Counted from the first letter of the stretch, positions 11,420-24,969 are shown. The stretch: DNA of 37,500 nt from Trachelipus rathkii (GCA_015478945.1 JABUQX010027763.1:2501-40000); one strand, 5' to 3'. Numbers and translations are program-made. The notes: generated from the sequence alone by a model not told the origin.

Positions 11420-13440
11420 AGCTGTTAGCTATCTCATATAAGTATATACATACAGTTTAAACTTATAGAGATTGCTGAATATTTGGTTTGTATTTAAATG
11501 ATATAATTACTATTGCGCGTTATTTTCTTTTAGATGTGTCGTTATAGTATAATTCTCTGAAAAATTAATTGTCTCTCTCAAGTATTGGATATCTTTTTAT
11601 CAGATTTTGTATTTAATATTATATTTTTGTTATAAATCCAGTTGAACGTACTCGATTCTCTTAATAAGAACACAAATAAGAATATATACCATGATAATAA
11701 TCGATGTGATAGAGCATCTCACCTAGCTTATAGCAACAATGCTCAGTCTCGAAGCTAACTACGCTAGTTGCTATGCGAAATTCTCAGTATATAGTCACAG
11801 TTGTGTCATGAACGTAGAGTTCTCAACATTGTGATTTTATTTGTTGAGCTGCTATAATCTGTTCAGAGTATTATATTGAAATGTAGTTATCGAGATTGTG
11901 TGTATGATAAACAGTTTACAATTCTCAATCATAAAGTTATATGTTGAATCCATGTTTTCTGTGTATTTAACTATAGTAAAACAATATCTCGTCTAACGTT
12001 AGTTAACTATAAAAATTTGAATCACAGTTATAGCACTACGTACACAAACCTCGTTATACAGTAAGATTAATTCTTCGTGAGTAATTAATTATTCTATCAT
12101 TGTTCGTATAACTCTCCTCAATCAATTAACTCACAGCTTAAATATGTCTTAGATCTAAAACCTAAAGTGCATAAGTAGGATTACGTTATAGACTCAATAT
12201 TAAAGTATACACTTATACTTGTATATCTTTAACGATCGTACACGTCATGCGATAAAGCCACTGTAACTAGTAAACATGTTTATTCATGTGATTTAAGATT
12301 TTATAAGATATTGTGAACTCCGATAACACGTTTATTTATTTCTTTAATTCAATGGTTGCACTAGCATCATCTGTGCTTTATATAAGGAATGAACTAAAGA
12401 GCTTCTCTTAACAATTAAGTAGCATATTATAACATTCAAAGATTACTCTAGTAACTATATATTATCCAGACAAAATACATGAAAGCGATTACTCGATCAT
12501 GATTTAATAATATATTGTTTAATAACAATTTGACACATATAAGATACACTGAGATACAACATACAAAAGTATTCTCTCCAAGCTGTGATATAATGTTAGA
12601 TTAACAGTTTTAAGCGTATGGATTCCATTACGCTCTCACTGCACTATAAACACTCTCACACTGTTTAAGCTTATCTTTAATAGTTTTTTTTATAACTCAT
12701 ATGTTACAAGTATAGGGCAATCTTTGGTTACCTCAACATAGTTAGATTGACATAAGTATTCATTGACAGAGAGAATTCTCATAAAATTATGAAGGCTAAG
12801 ATATATAGAATAAATAGATATTGTGTCTTATTCAATATTATATCAACTTATGTCTCATGAGTAATAAATAATACCCAGGGAATGTTCGAAGTGCATAGTG
12901 CTCCATAGGGTGTGAGTGAGTACGTAGATAGATGTTGTTAATGTACCATTTAACAGTCCGTGATCTCTACTATTGTTGCACACGTCTGTTATAAATAACC
13001 ACTCTGGATATAACTTTTCTTACAGTTTATATACTAATGTTATATAACTGAAAGCTGATACAAAAAATTTTAACTCTCAAAAGACTAACTGTTTAAAGCT
13101 AATAATTATCTAAACTATATTAGAGTATAAATAAAAGTTTATGTGTATATGTACAAACACATTAGTACTAAGGCACAACATCATAAATTCTAATGATGAT
13201 ATCAACTCTACTAATGGCAGTACTATTCACTATAGTGGCGGCAGGACAGTGTGGTATATCGTTTTCGTATTGAAAACATTACCTTAAATTTAGTTTTCTT
13301 TAAGCTGGGTAAATTATGATTTTAAGTAAATATCTATCAGTGAAGTTAATGGAGGGAAGGGTAGAAAAACAGGTGAACGAGGTTCATGCGAATAGATATT
13401 TCTTTACAGATTTTCTAACTGTTGATTTATGTTGAGATTT
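11420..13440. other. AT-rich DNA without recognised features
   Basis: I find no gene, RNA gene or clear repeat. Scattered words such as GTGATATAATGTTAGATTAACAG (about 12583-12610, split here) recall the satellite, so part of this may be very diverged array. Frames are short and without known motifs. Confidence 0.5.
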
Positions 13441-13775
13441 TGCTAAAAACGTATAATAATTTTTTTTAAATTTATATAATTATAAAAAAAAAAAAAAAAA
13501 ATGTTATTAATTTATAATATTTTTTAATATATTTAAAATTTTTTTTTTTAATATTGTGTTAAAAATATTTTTAAAATTTTAAACAAATTTTATGTTGAAA
13601 GATATTCTTAAATGAATTTCTAGAAAATTATTTTATTTCGAACTTGCCCAAAAAAAAATTTTGTTATTTGTAAAATGATATTTTTTTATTTTAAAATTGT
13701 TAATTATTTAAATTATTTTTTTTAATTTTAAATAAAATTTTGTTTTTAACATTATTTTAAATTTTTTTTTATATT
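13440..13775. repeat. A/T homopolymer-rich low-complexity block
   Basis: Long runs of T and A, including an uninterrupted A run ending at about 13501, dominate the stretch. It is low complexity and non-coding. Confidence 0.8.
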
Positions 13776-16030
13776 CACTCATTTCAAAGAATACTCTTTT
13801 GTTTTTATGTATTTATTTTGTTACTTGTATTCTCATTGCTTCTATATCTTAAACACAAAAACGCGTGATAAATAAAATTTTTTAATAGTTTTTGAAATTA
13901 TATCTCAGACGTTATTCAGTATAGTTATATACGTCCAATATATTTTGGGGTCTGTGACCCCCCCTTTGGTCTCTTGGTTGAGTGTAAACGGACTATTTTA
14001 TTTAACAATATAAATGAAATATTGTTAAAATATCTTTTGGAAATTAAAGAGTCTATTCATTATAATGAGAAGTATTATACCGAAGTCTTACGAGTTACGA
14101 TTCACACCTATGCGTTCCCAATCACTTTTTAACGTGTTGGGGTTTACTCGATCGAAAACTCTCCCACTTTAGTGATGGTAGACTGGCATTTAATTTTAAC
14201 TGAGTCAAGTGATGATATGTTTTTTTACAAACAGCATACTGTATATGTATTTATAACAATGCATATGTAAATTAATGTATCCGGTAGATTTACATCGTTA
14301 TCTAAGTCGTCTACTAGTAATATTTGTCAGATTTAGTGGGTCATCCCTCTGATTCCGCGAGAATTATGGTGTCGTAGCATACTAAAATGCACACAGGATT
14401 TTCATGTTTAATCCCCGCTAGAGAATAATACATATACAGCTAATCATGTGACAAGCTAGATATAACTCGTATGGGACGATACATCAGCTTCTATCATAGT
14501 CATACGCTCTTATATTCGCTTATAGTCACGTATAATATCTAGATCATGTCGAACGGGTGAGTACTCCTGCGTTATCGGGTTGCCACCAACCATTGTATTT
14601 ACACCCCAGAGAGACTCATCAATTAAACAATTAACTTATTTCCCTCATCACACAAGCTCTCTGGACTACGCGGGCTCATGCCATACGTCAACTTTAGGTA
14701 AAATATTTCACAAGATTTGGGAGCACTCATATCCTCACGCAGACATCACACTCGATAGGGAGCTCACTCACACCTACTACTACAATATGTCTCAGCCCCA
14801 AATACTCGATTTTTCGATAACGTACGAATCTAAAGTCGTACACAAATCTAGAAAATCCGTGCGCATGATACTTAGCCTCGAGCAGTCTTCACGTTGACAT
14901 GTCTTCATTGGACTCCATTCTTTAAACGGTTCCTCGATAGATATGTTTCAGAATTAGGATCGCAGCCATTTCTTTTAGTGCAACGTGTTCAGTAACCCTC
15001 GGGTCTGTCGTGCTCAGCTCACCAGCAGTGGATCACTTTATTATCAGCCCCCTGGTCGAGTGGCTCTCTCTAAGATGATTAGCGTATATTCGGTCATGCC
15101 AAGCGATACATTACAACTCACTCACTCAAAATTATCATACGCAGCGTCTATTAGCGTGCTCTCGATCTAATATATTTCTAGGAATGTTGTGCGGGTATAG
15201 TGTCATTGCATAGTGTCTCCAAGCAAATTTTTAACGATAGTTATACCACAATCACCAGGACAATCACTGTAACACTATATCACACCATTTTTCTAATTGC
15301 ACTACTCTACCAATATGTACGAAACTAAAAAAGGCTGTACCAATTGTCCTAAATATTTTCACATTTTCAATTCTTTATACTACTGAAGTGCAATATCGAA
15401 TCAAACTATTTCTCAACTGTTTCGCTATCCACATTCTACGAGGTTTTAATTGGACTCACCTATCTTGTCCTCAGGACTCTCTGCAATTGTCGGATGCACA
15501 TATGTAGTACAAATGCTCCTAGACGACTGCTTCTTATTCACTCAACTTATTCTATTCTGATATATCGAGATCAATTCCTGCCATGGACTATCTCATTTAC
15601 TAGAACCTACGTATTATCATAAACACCCTCGCAGAGACTGATAATGATATCGTGTAGATAACTCACTGTACATGATATTGTCCATCTCACTATACAACCT
15701 CGAAACACACCGTAAACTCCAATACGATAGATAAATTTATAGATAAATATATTGAGTACTAGTCACACGTAATAAAGTTTTCATCAAAATAATTTCATAT
15801 AAATAGAGATCACATTAGTTATCTCATGATAATAATATAAAATACTATCATTCACACTCGATAAATGCGATAAATTAATTAATCACTCATGGGAAATACA
15901 AATGTAATCCAATCCGAGAGTGCAAAACAGTTAAGCATTCACACCAGCTTTAGAACATCTCCAGAAAGGATGCATGGAGAGTAGTCGATTTCATCTATCT
16001 CATAGACAACCGGCCTTATCATTCGTGTTA
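13775..16030. other. Less AT-rich DNA without recognised genes
   Basis: The base composition is more even than the flanks, and a 105-codon plus-strand frame (14580-14897) and a 61-codon frame (14985-15170) occur. Neither shows a recognised domain, signal peptide or conserved motif, and both look like chance frames. I see no RNA gene. Confidence 0.5.
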
Positions 16031-16750
16031 TGAATGGAAAAGTCGCGATTTCCTCGCTCCACCTACTCGTCTCGGCCTCTTAAATAATATATAAATAATA
16101 ATAATAATGAAAACTAATTGGAATAATATAAATATATCATGAAATTGACCTGAATAATTGAATACAATAATCGACAATAAAGTAATATAATATGGCATAA
16201 TGAAATAAATAAATAATAACTCAAAATAACTAACATAATTAATACATAACTCGGAATACATAATAAATTGATATGAAAATAAATCGTATACACACATGAA
16301 TGCTTGCCAACCGCGTGGAACACTTTCGGAGTGTAATATAAACACAGCTACCCTGCGCAGACTCTGGAAAGCCGTCCGAGAAACACCTGAGATTAGAAGG
16401 AACTTAAGTACCGGACCCGTCGGAAAGATCGATTTATCCAAAGGGCGGCGGAGCCGCTGGAGTTCGAGTCGGATCGGGTGGCGGGTTGGCATTCTCGGAT
16501 CCACAGTGTTCGCAACCGGGTGTCACCCACAGTGGGTAACGGACCCAAGATTACGTGGCGAAGATCGGTGAATTCTACCCTCGAAAAATGAGGTCGGTAG
16601 AGTTGAGTTACGTCAGTCTCAGAAGTCAAGCAAAATGAGGGCATCCTGATACGAGTTGAGTGTCGCAGGAGAGTCGGTATTTCTGCAACTGCAGAATTGC
16701 GTGTTTCCATCTTTCACGAACCGTGGTGAGACTGATTATAAACTAAAAGG
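16030..16750 (-). other. GC-richer island, possible interspersed repeat
   Basis: Two GC-richer parts (16035-16085 and 16290-16745) enclose an AAT-rich spacer. On the minus strand a frame opens at 16710 with METRNSAVAEIP. From memory this resembles a peptide (ETRNSA[IV]AE.PRDA) that turns up as chance translation of a widespread invertebrate repeat, though the similarity ends after about 12 residues. GTTCGAGTC at about 16461 resembles a Pol III B box, but no A box or tRNA fold is evident. The three overlapping open frames (16028-16504 minus, 16393-16710 minus and 16296-16571 plus) contradict each other, and none has a known domain. A short interspersed element is the most likely reading, unproven. 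Confidence 0.35.
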
Positions 16751-18340
16751 TCTTCGGACCGTTCAATAATAGTCACATATATCTACAGTAGTAATAAAAT
16801 GAATAATAAAATAGATAATACAATATATATATAATATAGGTACAATAGTATATTACCAATAATAATGTATCATTATATTAGAATAGCTCACAAATATGAG
16901 AATAAATAGAGTATATGAACTATCTCTCACAAGAAAGCAGATTTTTTAACTGTGTTAGAGAACAAAAAAATTCACTGTTTCATTCCATCAGCCATTACGC
17001 TTCTGACTCAACCGGACGACACTCATATGACACAAAATCATTCTCTCTGAACGTATGGTACATATTTGATTCAGAGCTCTGACGTATGCCTGTCTTATGA
17101 CGTTTGATAGTTCTGAACTTTAGGAATCACAAACAAAAACGTGACTAATTGTACAGTATTAGGTATGACTAATAGGTTATATCTACGTGAGAGTAGTAAC
17201 TAACTATAGACACGTTATTAGTATAAAGACTCTATGAGTGCAATTTATCACTATATTACATCAGCTATGACCTCTAAATTAGTAGTCCATGAAATACATA
17301 TTTGATATCAATATTCAACCAAGGCTACTAAAAGTCCGAAGTAAATACATTAACCTCGCGATTCCTTTGTACTAATAATACGTCATCTGAAAACCGATTA
17401 GCTATATTGCTCTCGCCACATAAGGTTACTATTAGGGAGGCTCGGAAGTATAGCGTCAGGCGATAACCCTCTCTCGAGTTTCGTGACTACATTAAAAGAA
17501 ATATTCTATACACAAGACGGCTTCTCTGCCAAGCATGTGTATAAGGCGTCATATTATTGATATACATGTGAGAAAAATAGACTTTGTCTGAGGGCGATGT
17601 GAATGAGGCTCTATGCGTAATGGAGGTCTATCAGCGTTCTAGTGTTAGGTTGATACTGTTAGGTGTTATCGGAGACTACCCTTAGAACCATGCCGTTAAA
17701 GACCCTTACTAAATGTTTTACTAACTTAAAACACTACTATGGACACATCTGATGGAAATACAGATCCAAGCTCATTGAACAGAAACATCAGTGTATCAGT
17801 AATTCTCTATCTATCAATCGTTAACATACCCAAGATATATATATTCCTATTATTAATCAAATAAATTGTATCTCCTTATGATATAGTACTACGAACTATA
17901 ATTACTACGTAGATATATAACTGTGATACATACCAATTATGTGCCAACCATATAACTAGATAATATGATATTTAAGCTACTTATTTGCTTGTTATGTTAT
18001 TATATATATATACTAATTTCAATTTTGTAGTTTTATTATAAACAAATTGACTCATGATAATAACATATATATATTGAACTTTGATAATACAATGAGTATT
18101 ATATTTACCATCGTAGAGTAGTGGGGTAATAGTAGGTGTGTACTTATTACTGTACTTAAATAAAATCTAGTGAATTGGGTATCGGATTATACAAAAGTCC
18201 TGCTGTCCTCTTATCACATGATTTTCTCACAAAAAAGGATAATAATCCTCAATTTTTTTTTAAAATAGTGTAATACACTAAGATCTCAAAAAAATGCACA
18301 CTGTATTACTGAAATATAATCAATTCTTTTCAACTATTAA
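16750..18340. other. AT-rich DNA without recognised features
   Basis: Nothing beyond short TA runs (about 16815-16840, 18001-18011) is seen. There is no coding frame with recognisable content. Confidence 0.5.
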
Positions 18341-18765
18341 TAATAATAAATTATTTATTATTATAATAGCATAATTGATGGAAAAGTATAGTAAAACATA
18401 TAATTAAAATATTTTATAATATAAGGTTTACATCAAGTATTCATAAATATATTATTAATATTAATAACTAATATATATATATATTAAATATTATATATAT
18501 ATATATATATTATATATATTAATTAATAATTATATTAATTATATATATATATATATATATTATAATTAATATATTATATATATTAATATATATTTTATAT
18601 TAATATATAATATAATATTAATATTAATAATATATATTTAAATGATATAATATTAATTATATATTTAATTATAATTAATAAATTTTAAATAAATAATTAA
18701 TAATTTAAGTCCAAATTAAAAGTAAACTTTACTAAATTAATATATATATATATGTATTATATATA
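18340..18765. repeat. TA/AAT-rich low-complexity block with many small palindromes
   Basis: Alternating ATATAT, AATATT and TTAATTAA words fill this stretch, forming many overlapping short dyads. It is low complexity and non-coding. Confidence 0.8.
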
Positions 18766-21700
18766 GGATATAGTGATTTCTATAAATCACGAAAAACTAG
18801 TTATACAAACGTATTAATGACTCGATATCATTAGAATAATATAACATAGTTAATGTACGTTAGATTAACTCATATTAAGTAATTTATAATTATAGGTGTA
18901 GACTATGTATGTATTTCTTAATATAATTATAACTATTAAGGATAATATTAAATGTAACTTAGGTTATGTTAGGAAACTCCAATATTATGAGATGAAATAT
19001 GGAGTATAGCAAATTATTTGATATTAGTATGACCATAATTTTGCCTAATTTATCACACATAAATTATTAGAAATGTTATGAAACCTATCTTTATATTATT
19101 AATGCATTATAGAATCTTCTTATAACATTTTATTCGATCTTTCGCGTAGTAAAGGATGATCCGATCAGAGTTTATTAAGTTTCAAGTATCTATGTATTTA
19201 ATAGATTTTGAACCTCAACTTACTGTAAATTATAACTAATTAGCAATATTTACAATAATTCTTTACTCAATTAAACTATTTATTGATAGCATCACTATAA
19301 TACTTGTTTGTACATATTTGTATGTTTTTTATAATTAAAAATTTCTTAACTATTTAAATTATATCTAAATAGAGTAAGTAATAACTTTTGAAGCTAAAAT
19401 AGAATATCCATTAATGTATTATATTTAATGTGTTATCGCGTCATTGGAACTAGGCATTGGGATCGTATAACTATTAAATTGCAGTGCTAAAATGTTCATG
19501 AAACTTTTACTCCCAATTTCTGCAGTTTGCACTACTACGTTGTTTAGAAAGAAAATAAATTTGATCCGTTCCTTCTGAAGAGATTATTCTTACTCTCTCA
19601 CATGTTGAATATAGCGGCGTGGTTATAAGGTGTGAGACTAAAATATTTTCTAGCTAAATACAATCCTAAGTGCTGAGAGAGATATAGTGTTACCTTTCTA
19701 TCGTAGGGATATGAATTTATTATCAACGCTGCATATGTATAAGAGCTTACTTCTGAATTTTTATAAAGAAGTATCATATTGTGTTAGTGTTATCTCGTGT
19801 GATGTTTCAACTATTAATTTTATTAGATCTATCATAGTTTAGGTGTATTCAATATTCTGTGTCTTTGTCTATACGCTTTAGAGATTTATTTTAGATTCTT
19901 TTGCTTTAGTGTTTTAAGGTTGTCTTTTTCTCTAGTATCTAAATCAAATTAAACAGCTTTCAAAACATGAGTAGTATATGAATACTAGTGTTATTGCGAA
20001 ACTAAGATAATTTAGATCGAGTCTTTTTTTCCTTCTCTGGTATTAACTTAGTCTGTATAGTGATATTTAAATGTTATAAAAGTAATCTGGAAGTTATTGG
20101 TATTTAAGTTAGCCAAGTGATTGTTTGATAAACTGTTTTTCGTTTCACTTTGGTTTATACTAATACAAATATGATATCGTTTTCAATATTAACAAATAAA
20201 CATTGTTAAGGTACATAATCTATTCTCATGCCTTTTTATTGGTACATAATGCATATTTATCCTCAAGGTGGAACTTAGGTATTCTCAACTCGTGGATCAA
20301 GAAGGGATTGGGAAGGGTTGGATGGAGGTATCCGGTAGCTCAAGCACGAGTATTCTTATCAGTAAAGTAAATGCTATAATCGCTATTTTTATCGAATTTA
20401 ATCATGATCGATTTACGTGGTTACACAAGGTCCATAAAATAGATCTATAATATTTATGTACTATTATCAATTAAAACATAGCAAAAAGTTCTACTTTAAT
20501 ATCATATTTGGTGGAAAAATTATTCCTTTTTAGAAATAAAGACTATTTCGATATTCCATAATGTTAAGCGATATCAAAGAATTTTATTATATAAACAAAT
20601 ACTCATAACCAAAAAGCTTAAATTATATTTTAAAGTCACTTATAATTAAAGCTTTATATTTACAAAAATATCTTCCGTTTTGTTCGCTACACTCATAGCA
20701 GAAGATGTATATGAATATTATCCATAACTATCATATACACAATATATAGAAGATGTATGTTATGCTCGTGTCAAATATATTGTATAACAATAAATAAATT
20801 TTTTGACTATAGATTAAATAGATATATAAAACTGGGTCTTTAAATACTCACAGACTCTGGATTGTATATCGTAATATTATCTGTCTTGTTAAAAGGTAGA
20901 GTAACACGAGTTAAATCTAGTTTGGTATTCTTCATACTTGCAATAGCTTGAGGCGAGTAATTAAAATGACCTACGTATGAGTGATTGCATATGGATTTAT
21001 AATTATTTATGTTTCACGATACTCATAGTGGTAAGATTCTAAATCATAGGCAATATATAACTTTGTAAGACATATTTCTCGAAATAAAGAGTGAACTCAG
21101 AAAGCACAATGTATGTCTTAAATGCCATTTTTTGAAGTTTCAAAACCCGGTAATAGCTGGAATTCTTTGCTATAAGTTAAAAATCCTGCAGCAATCATAT
21201 TAGGTTGCGTGTTTAGGTTCACCCCTTACTATAACATGTGACATTATTTGAGAGTCAGTGAAGTAATTGAATTCGTCGTTTCACCATAACCATTTTGAAG
21301 ACAATCACTTATGCCTTGTGTGATATTAGCGTGATATAGAGTGTGATATCCACGTGATGAGACATTTTAATAATAATCAATAGTCAACATACCAATTAGA
21401 TTAGCAAGAGAACTCAGAAGAGTCCGAAATACACTCATATCTCGAGCTGCGCATAGCCATATTCTCTACGAGATTATCAACTGGGAGATATTTTATATAT
21501 AGATTTCTCCAAAAAACTACCACACTCACGATAAACAAAAGCCTCACTCAAACAAATGAGACACTAGCAACATGACAACTTCTTCAGAGCCATGAAAGCT
21601 GTAGCTGTTAATAAATGTCTATCACATTTAATTACTTAGAGTCATACTATGCGTCTAATTAGTACCTAGCGCACGCACTCAATCGTTTTCTTTAATTAAA

Positions 21701-22080
21701 TAATGGAATTTAAAGGAAGAACTGAAATTTATAAAATCAATACGGTAAACTCAAAAAGTAATTGTCTTTAAATATCATTAAAGATCTAATAAAAATATTT
21801 ATCAGATTGCATACAAAGAATCGCGTCAAAGAATTAATTACAATTTTGTCGATTCCATTCCTGATATAAAACCACTTACGTGTGCGATTCCGATGCGATT
21901 CCGATTTAATCGTCCCATCATTAATATATATAATATAAGTATTGCGCAATATCATGTAAAACAAGAGTACTATATACGTATACAATTATATAATACAAAT
22001 TTTATTTATGTGTTAGTCACACCCTATAAAATAAACTCATAAGTGAATCATATATATCTCCTTCTCGTAACCTATATCAT
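18765..22080. other. AT-rich DNA without recognised genes
   Basis: Small frames (20268-20450 plus, 21737-21985 minus) have no recognisable domain. The sequence GATTGGGAAGGGTTGGATGG at about 20303 loosely recalls the G-rich part of the module at 4840-4880 and 10620-10660, but I cannot align it confidently. No RNA gene is seen. Confidence 0.5.
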
Positions 22081-22084
22081 TCTT

Positions 22085-22160
22085 CTTCACATATATAAAT
22101 ATATTATAGTGAGTATTATATACTATATATATTATATTATATATATATATATATATATAA
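22085..22160. repeat. TA microsatellite
   Basis: An imperfect (TA)n tract that begins the cluster of TA tracts continuing to 25682. The minus-strand frame 22137-22412 runs into it and shows no domain. Confidence 0.85.
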
Positions 22161-22504
22161 TAACGTGAATTCATAAAGGATTGTATGTAGCATATTTGTT
22201 ATTAGTATTACTGTATATAAGCCAAGAAAACTTCGCTTATTAGTTTGCTTAATGGCAGATTCTTCGAGAAATCTGGATAAGAGGAAACATTTTTTAAGAA
22301 GATTTGAAAATAAAGGAGTGAGTATTTCAAAGAACCTCAAAAAGCAATCTGAGAAACATAAGTGATCTCTGAAAGTACATAAGTGCTTGCTGAACAGATT
22401 TTGATACTGCATTTCACTATATATAAAAATTCTTTTAATTTTCTGTTCTACCTCAACTTGAACAAGTTCAATGCCGTGCGTATATATATAGGTGACAATC
22501 TCAA

Positions 22505-22581
22505 TAATATATATATATATTATATTATAATATATTAATATATATATTATATATATATATATATAATTATATATTATATAT

Positions 22582-22613
<32 letters not shown>

Positions 22614-22620
22614 ATATAGA
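22505..22620. repeat. TA microsatellite
   Basis: An imperfect (TA)n tract with periodic single-base slips. Confidence 0.9.
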
Positions 22621-22939
22621 TTTCTGCGTTATTTTTACAAATATAATGAAAATTTTATTTTTGTGGAAACCTGTGACGAGTTATTAGAGCCTAAGTAGTT
22701 AGCAGTAACTAGTAACTATTAACATTAAAATACCTATTATACACCATATACACGGTACATATATTTAATATAAGAGCACTCTTAAACCTGACCGCTTCTA
22801 ACCTAAAACCTTGAACCAACGCTAAGCCGTGAAAACCTTTCACTCCATAAGAAATAAAGACAACGCTCATATAATCAGAAATGTATGTTGTCCTATTCTT
22901 TGGCTATTTTCTAGTATTACGTTATTTGCATTATATCTT

Positions 22940-23135
22940 ATAGTGAGGAATATTATATATTTTAAATATATATATATTTTATATATTAAAAATATTTTCT
23001 AGAACAAAATTTCAGTATTGTAATAGGTATAAGTATAAGATAATATATTTAATAAAAAGTATGATATATTATATATAAATTTAATATTTATTATATAATT
23101 ATATATTATAATTATAATGTATTTAATATATAGCA
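22940..23135. repeat. AT-rich low-complexity tract
   Basis: TATATTTTAAATATA-type words alternate with short unique sequence. No coding content is seen. Confidence 0.7.
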
Positions 23136-23139
23136 GTAC

Positions 23140-23530
23140 GTCGCTATAGATCATGTAATACTATCTGTGTATGCGTTATTGAAAATACTAAGCTATAATT
23201 TTTTGAGCGTATTTCTGATACTACTACATTATCGTAATTATATCAGTACTATGAATAACTAACTTAATTAATTATTATTATATAGCCATAGGTTTAGTGT
23301 GTGACTATATATTCAATCATTCTCATCAAAGTTCTTTCTTATTTTACGTTTTTCACCACATTTACTCTCACCCGTTCTATCTCACACTCACTCCGTTCTA
23401 TAATTGGTGCTAATTACATTTATTTTTTGAATATATAAGAGCACAACTCAGCACGCGACCCACACAGAGCTCAGTCGGAGTACGCCGATGACACAAACAG
23501 CAACCACAAAAACAAAGTAATGTTTGAGAG
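23140..23530. other. AT-rich spacer
   Basis: Unique sequence between TA tracts, with no gene or RNA recognised. Confidence 0.5.
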
Positions 23531-23664
23531 TACTTTCAATAAAAAAACTAACTTTTGCAACTAAAGATGTATTATTTGTACCTTTAAACTTCCATTTCAT
23601 ACTACATCCATACAATTATAATAATATTAACAGTTATAACGTTGTGTGGGCGTTAAGTAGCTTT

Positions 23665-23737
23665 TACCATATATAATATACTATATATAATATATTAATA
23701 TTATATATTATAAATAAATATATATTACTATATATAT

Positions 23738-23770
<33 letters not shown>

Positions 23771-23771
23771 T
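23665..23771. repeat. TA microsatellite
   Basis: An imperfect (TA)n tract following copy A of the duplicated module. Confidence 0.85.
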
Positions 23772-23803
23772 AAACACTAAACACTAAACACTAAACACTA
23801 AAA
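23771..23803. repeat. AAACACT heptamer array
   Basis: Four consecutive copies of AAACACT directly abut the TA tract. The unit is not the arthropod telomere repeat TTAGG. Confidence 0.9.
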
Positions 23804-24094
23804 ATATGCCAAGGTTTAGTTGGGCTTTAAAAAAATTATCATTTTCTTTTACGTTGTCACACAATGCCGCTCCACACCCTTTCTAATTTCAATACATTTA
23901 TTGAACTTAAGAATGACGCGCAACAAACTAGTCCATAAGCATAAAAGCAAAAAAAAAATTTTAATTACTTTCAATAAAACTAACTTTTTCGCACCTAAAA
24001 ATGTTTATTTTTATTTAAACTTTCATTTCATTATTACAGTAAATTTAATATTTACAGTATTTAACGGTCTACCGTTAAGTAGCTTTAGCCATAT

Positions 24095-24102
24095 ATTATA
24101 GT

Positions 24103-24137
<35 letters not shown>

Positions 24138-24365
24138 ATAATAATATATAATATATATATATATATTTAATATATATATATATATATATATAATATATAT
24201 ATATTGTATATATATATATATATAATATATATATATATATAATATATAAATTATATAATATATATATAGTATAAAAAAAAATATATATAGTATATATTAT
24301 ATATATAATTAGTATATTATATATATATAAATATATATATATAATATATATATATATATATAATA

Positions 24366-24400
<35 letters not shown>
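24095..24400. repeat. TA microsatellite
   Basis: A long imperfect (TA)n tract with AATATAT slips and one internal A run at about 24273. Confidence 0.9.
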
Positions 24401-24407
<7 letters not shown>

Positions 24408-24491
24408 AGGGATCGAGATAAGTTGAACGCTAAGAAAACATGTTTATATCACTCTAAGAAAGTATTTTCTTAAAAATTTTGCAAAGAAAAA

Positions 24492-24580
24492 AGGAGAGAG
24501 AGAGAGAGAGAAGAGAGAGCCAGAGAGAGAGAGAGAGAGAGAGAGACGAGAGAGAGCAGAGAGAGAGAGAGAGAGAGATC
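24492..24580. repeat. GA dinucleotide microsatellite
   Basis: (GA)n with a few interruptions (CC and C insertions). Confidence 0.95.
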
Positions 24581-24686
24581 GTAACTAAATATTACTAAAA
24601 CCAAATTTCAGTTGTAATAGCAGTCGGTAACTATATATGAGAATAAAAGTACAAGAAACAAGTATTGTTGCCAGATAGTTCGAATA

Positions 24687-24818
24687 TTATATATATTATA
24701 TATATATAATTATTATATATATATATATATAATATATATATATATATATTATATATATATACATATATATATATTATATATATATATATATATATATGAT
24801 ATAATATATATATATAAT
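24687..24818. repeat. TA microsatellite
   Basis: An imperfect (TA)n tract. Confidence 0.9.
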
Positions 24819-24897
24819 CCTTTAAATAAAAGTTTCAATAAAATGGAATAAAAAGCTTTCCTTTTAAGCTATTCCCCTACGCTTACGCCCACTTCCT

Positions 24898-24911
24898 TGA
24901 ATATATATATA

Positions 24912-24969
<58 letters not shown>

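Larger units (their letters stand above)
9293..11420. repeat. Satellite-like array (right block), increasingly diverged
   Basis: After the hAT relic the satellite resumes in phase (CTGTATGATAATTAACCAATG) and continues with anchors near 9585, 10366, 11003 and 11331. The larger spacings come from A/T-homopolymer modules inserted between units. The last recognisable unit is about 11220-11420 (ATGCTTGACAAAATTG and AAGTGTGGTGAAACTTTG). The 65-codon plus-strand frame at 11223-11420 lies wholly in this unit and is not a gene. Confidence 0.75.
23531..24110. repeat. Module duplicated in direct orientation, ~435 bp apart
   Basis: Copy A (about 23531-23690) and copy B (about 23966-24110) share, in order, TACTTTCAATAAA, ACTAACTTTT, AAACTTYCATTTCAT and CGTTAAGTAGCTTT, followed by CCATATAT. 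Each then runs into a TA tract, so the duplicated unit includes the microsatellite. A shorter echo (TTTCAATAAAATGG) occurs near 24832. The plus-strand frame 23820-24101 lies across copy B and is not a convincing gene. Confidence 0.75.

Noticed and set aside
14580..15170. 105- and 61-codon plus-strand frames as possible genes
   Set aside because: No domain, motif or splice context. Lengths are within chance for 37 kb read in six frames, and the region has no coding-like composition.
16445..16480. tRNA gene suggested by GTTCGAGTC
   Set aside because: No A box, acceptor stem or cloverleaf can be built around it.
16028..16710. Three overlapping frames of 91-158 codons as a real gene
   Set aside because: They overlap on both strands, half of the longest one is AAT-rich spacer, and no domain is recognised. 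An interspersed repeat explains the GC-rich part better.
23771..23803. Telomere repeat
   Set aside because: The unit AAACACT does not match TTAGG or other known animal telomere units, and only four copies are present.
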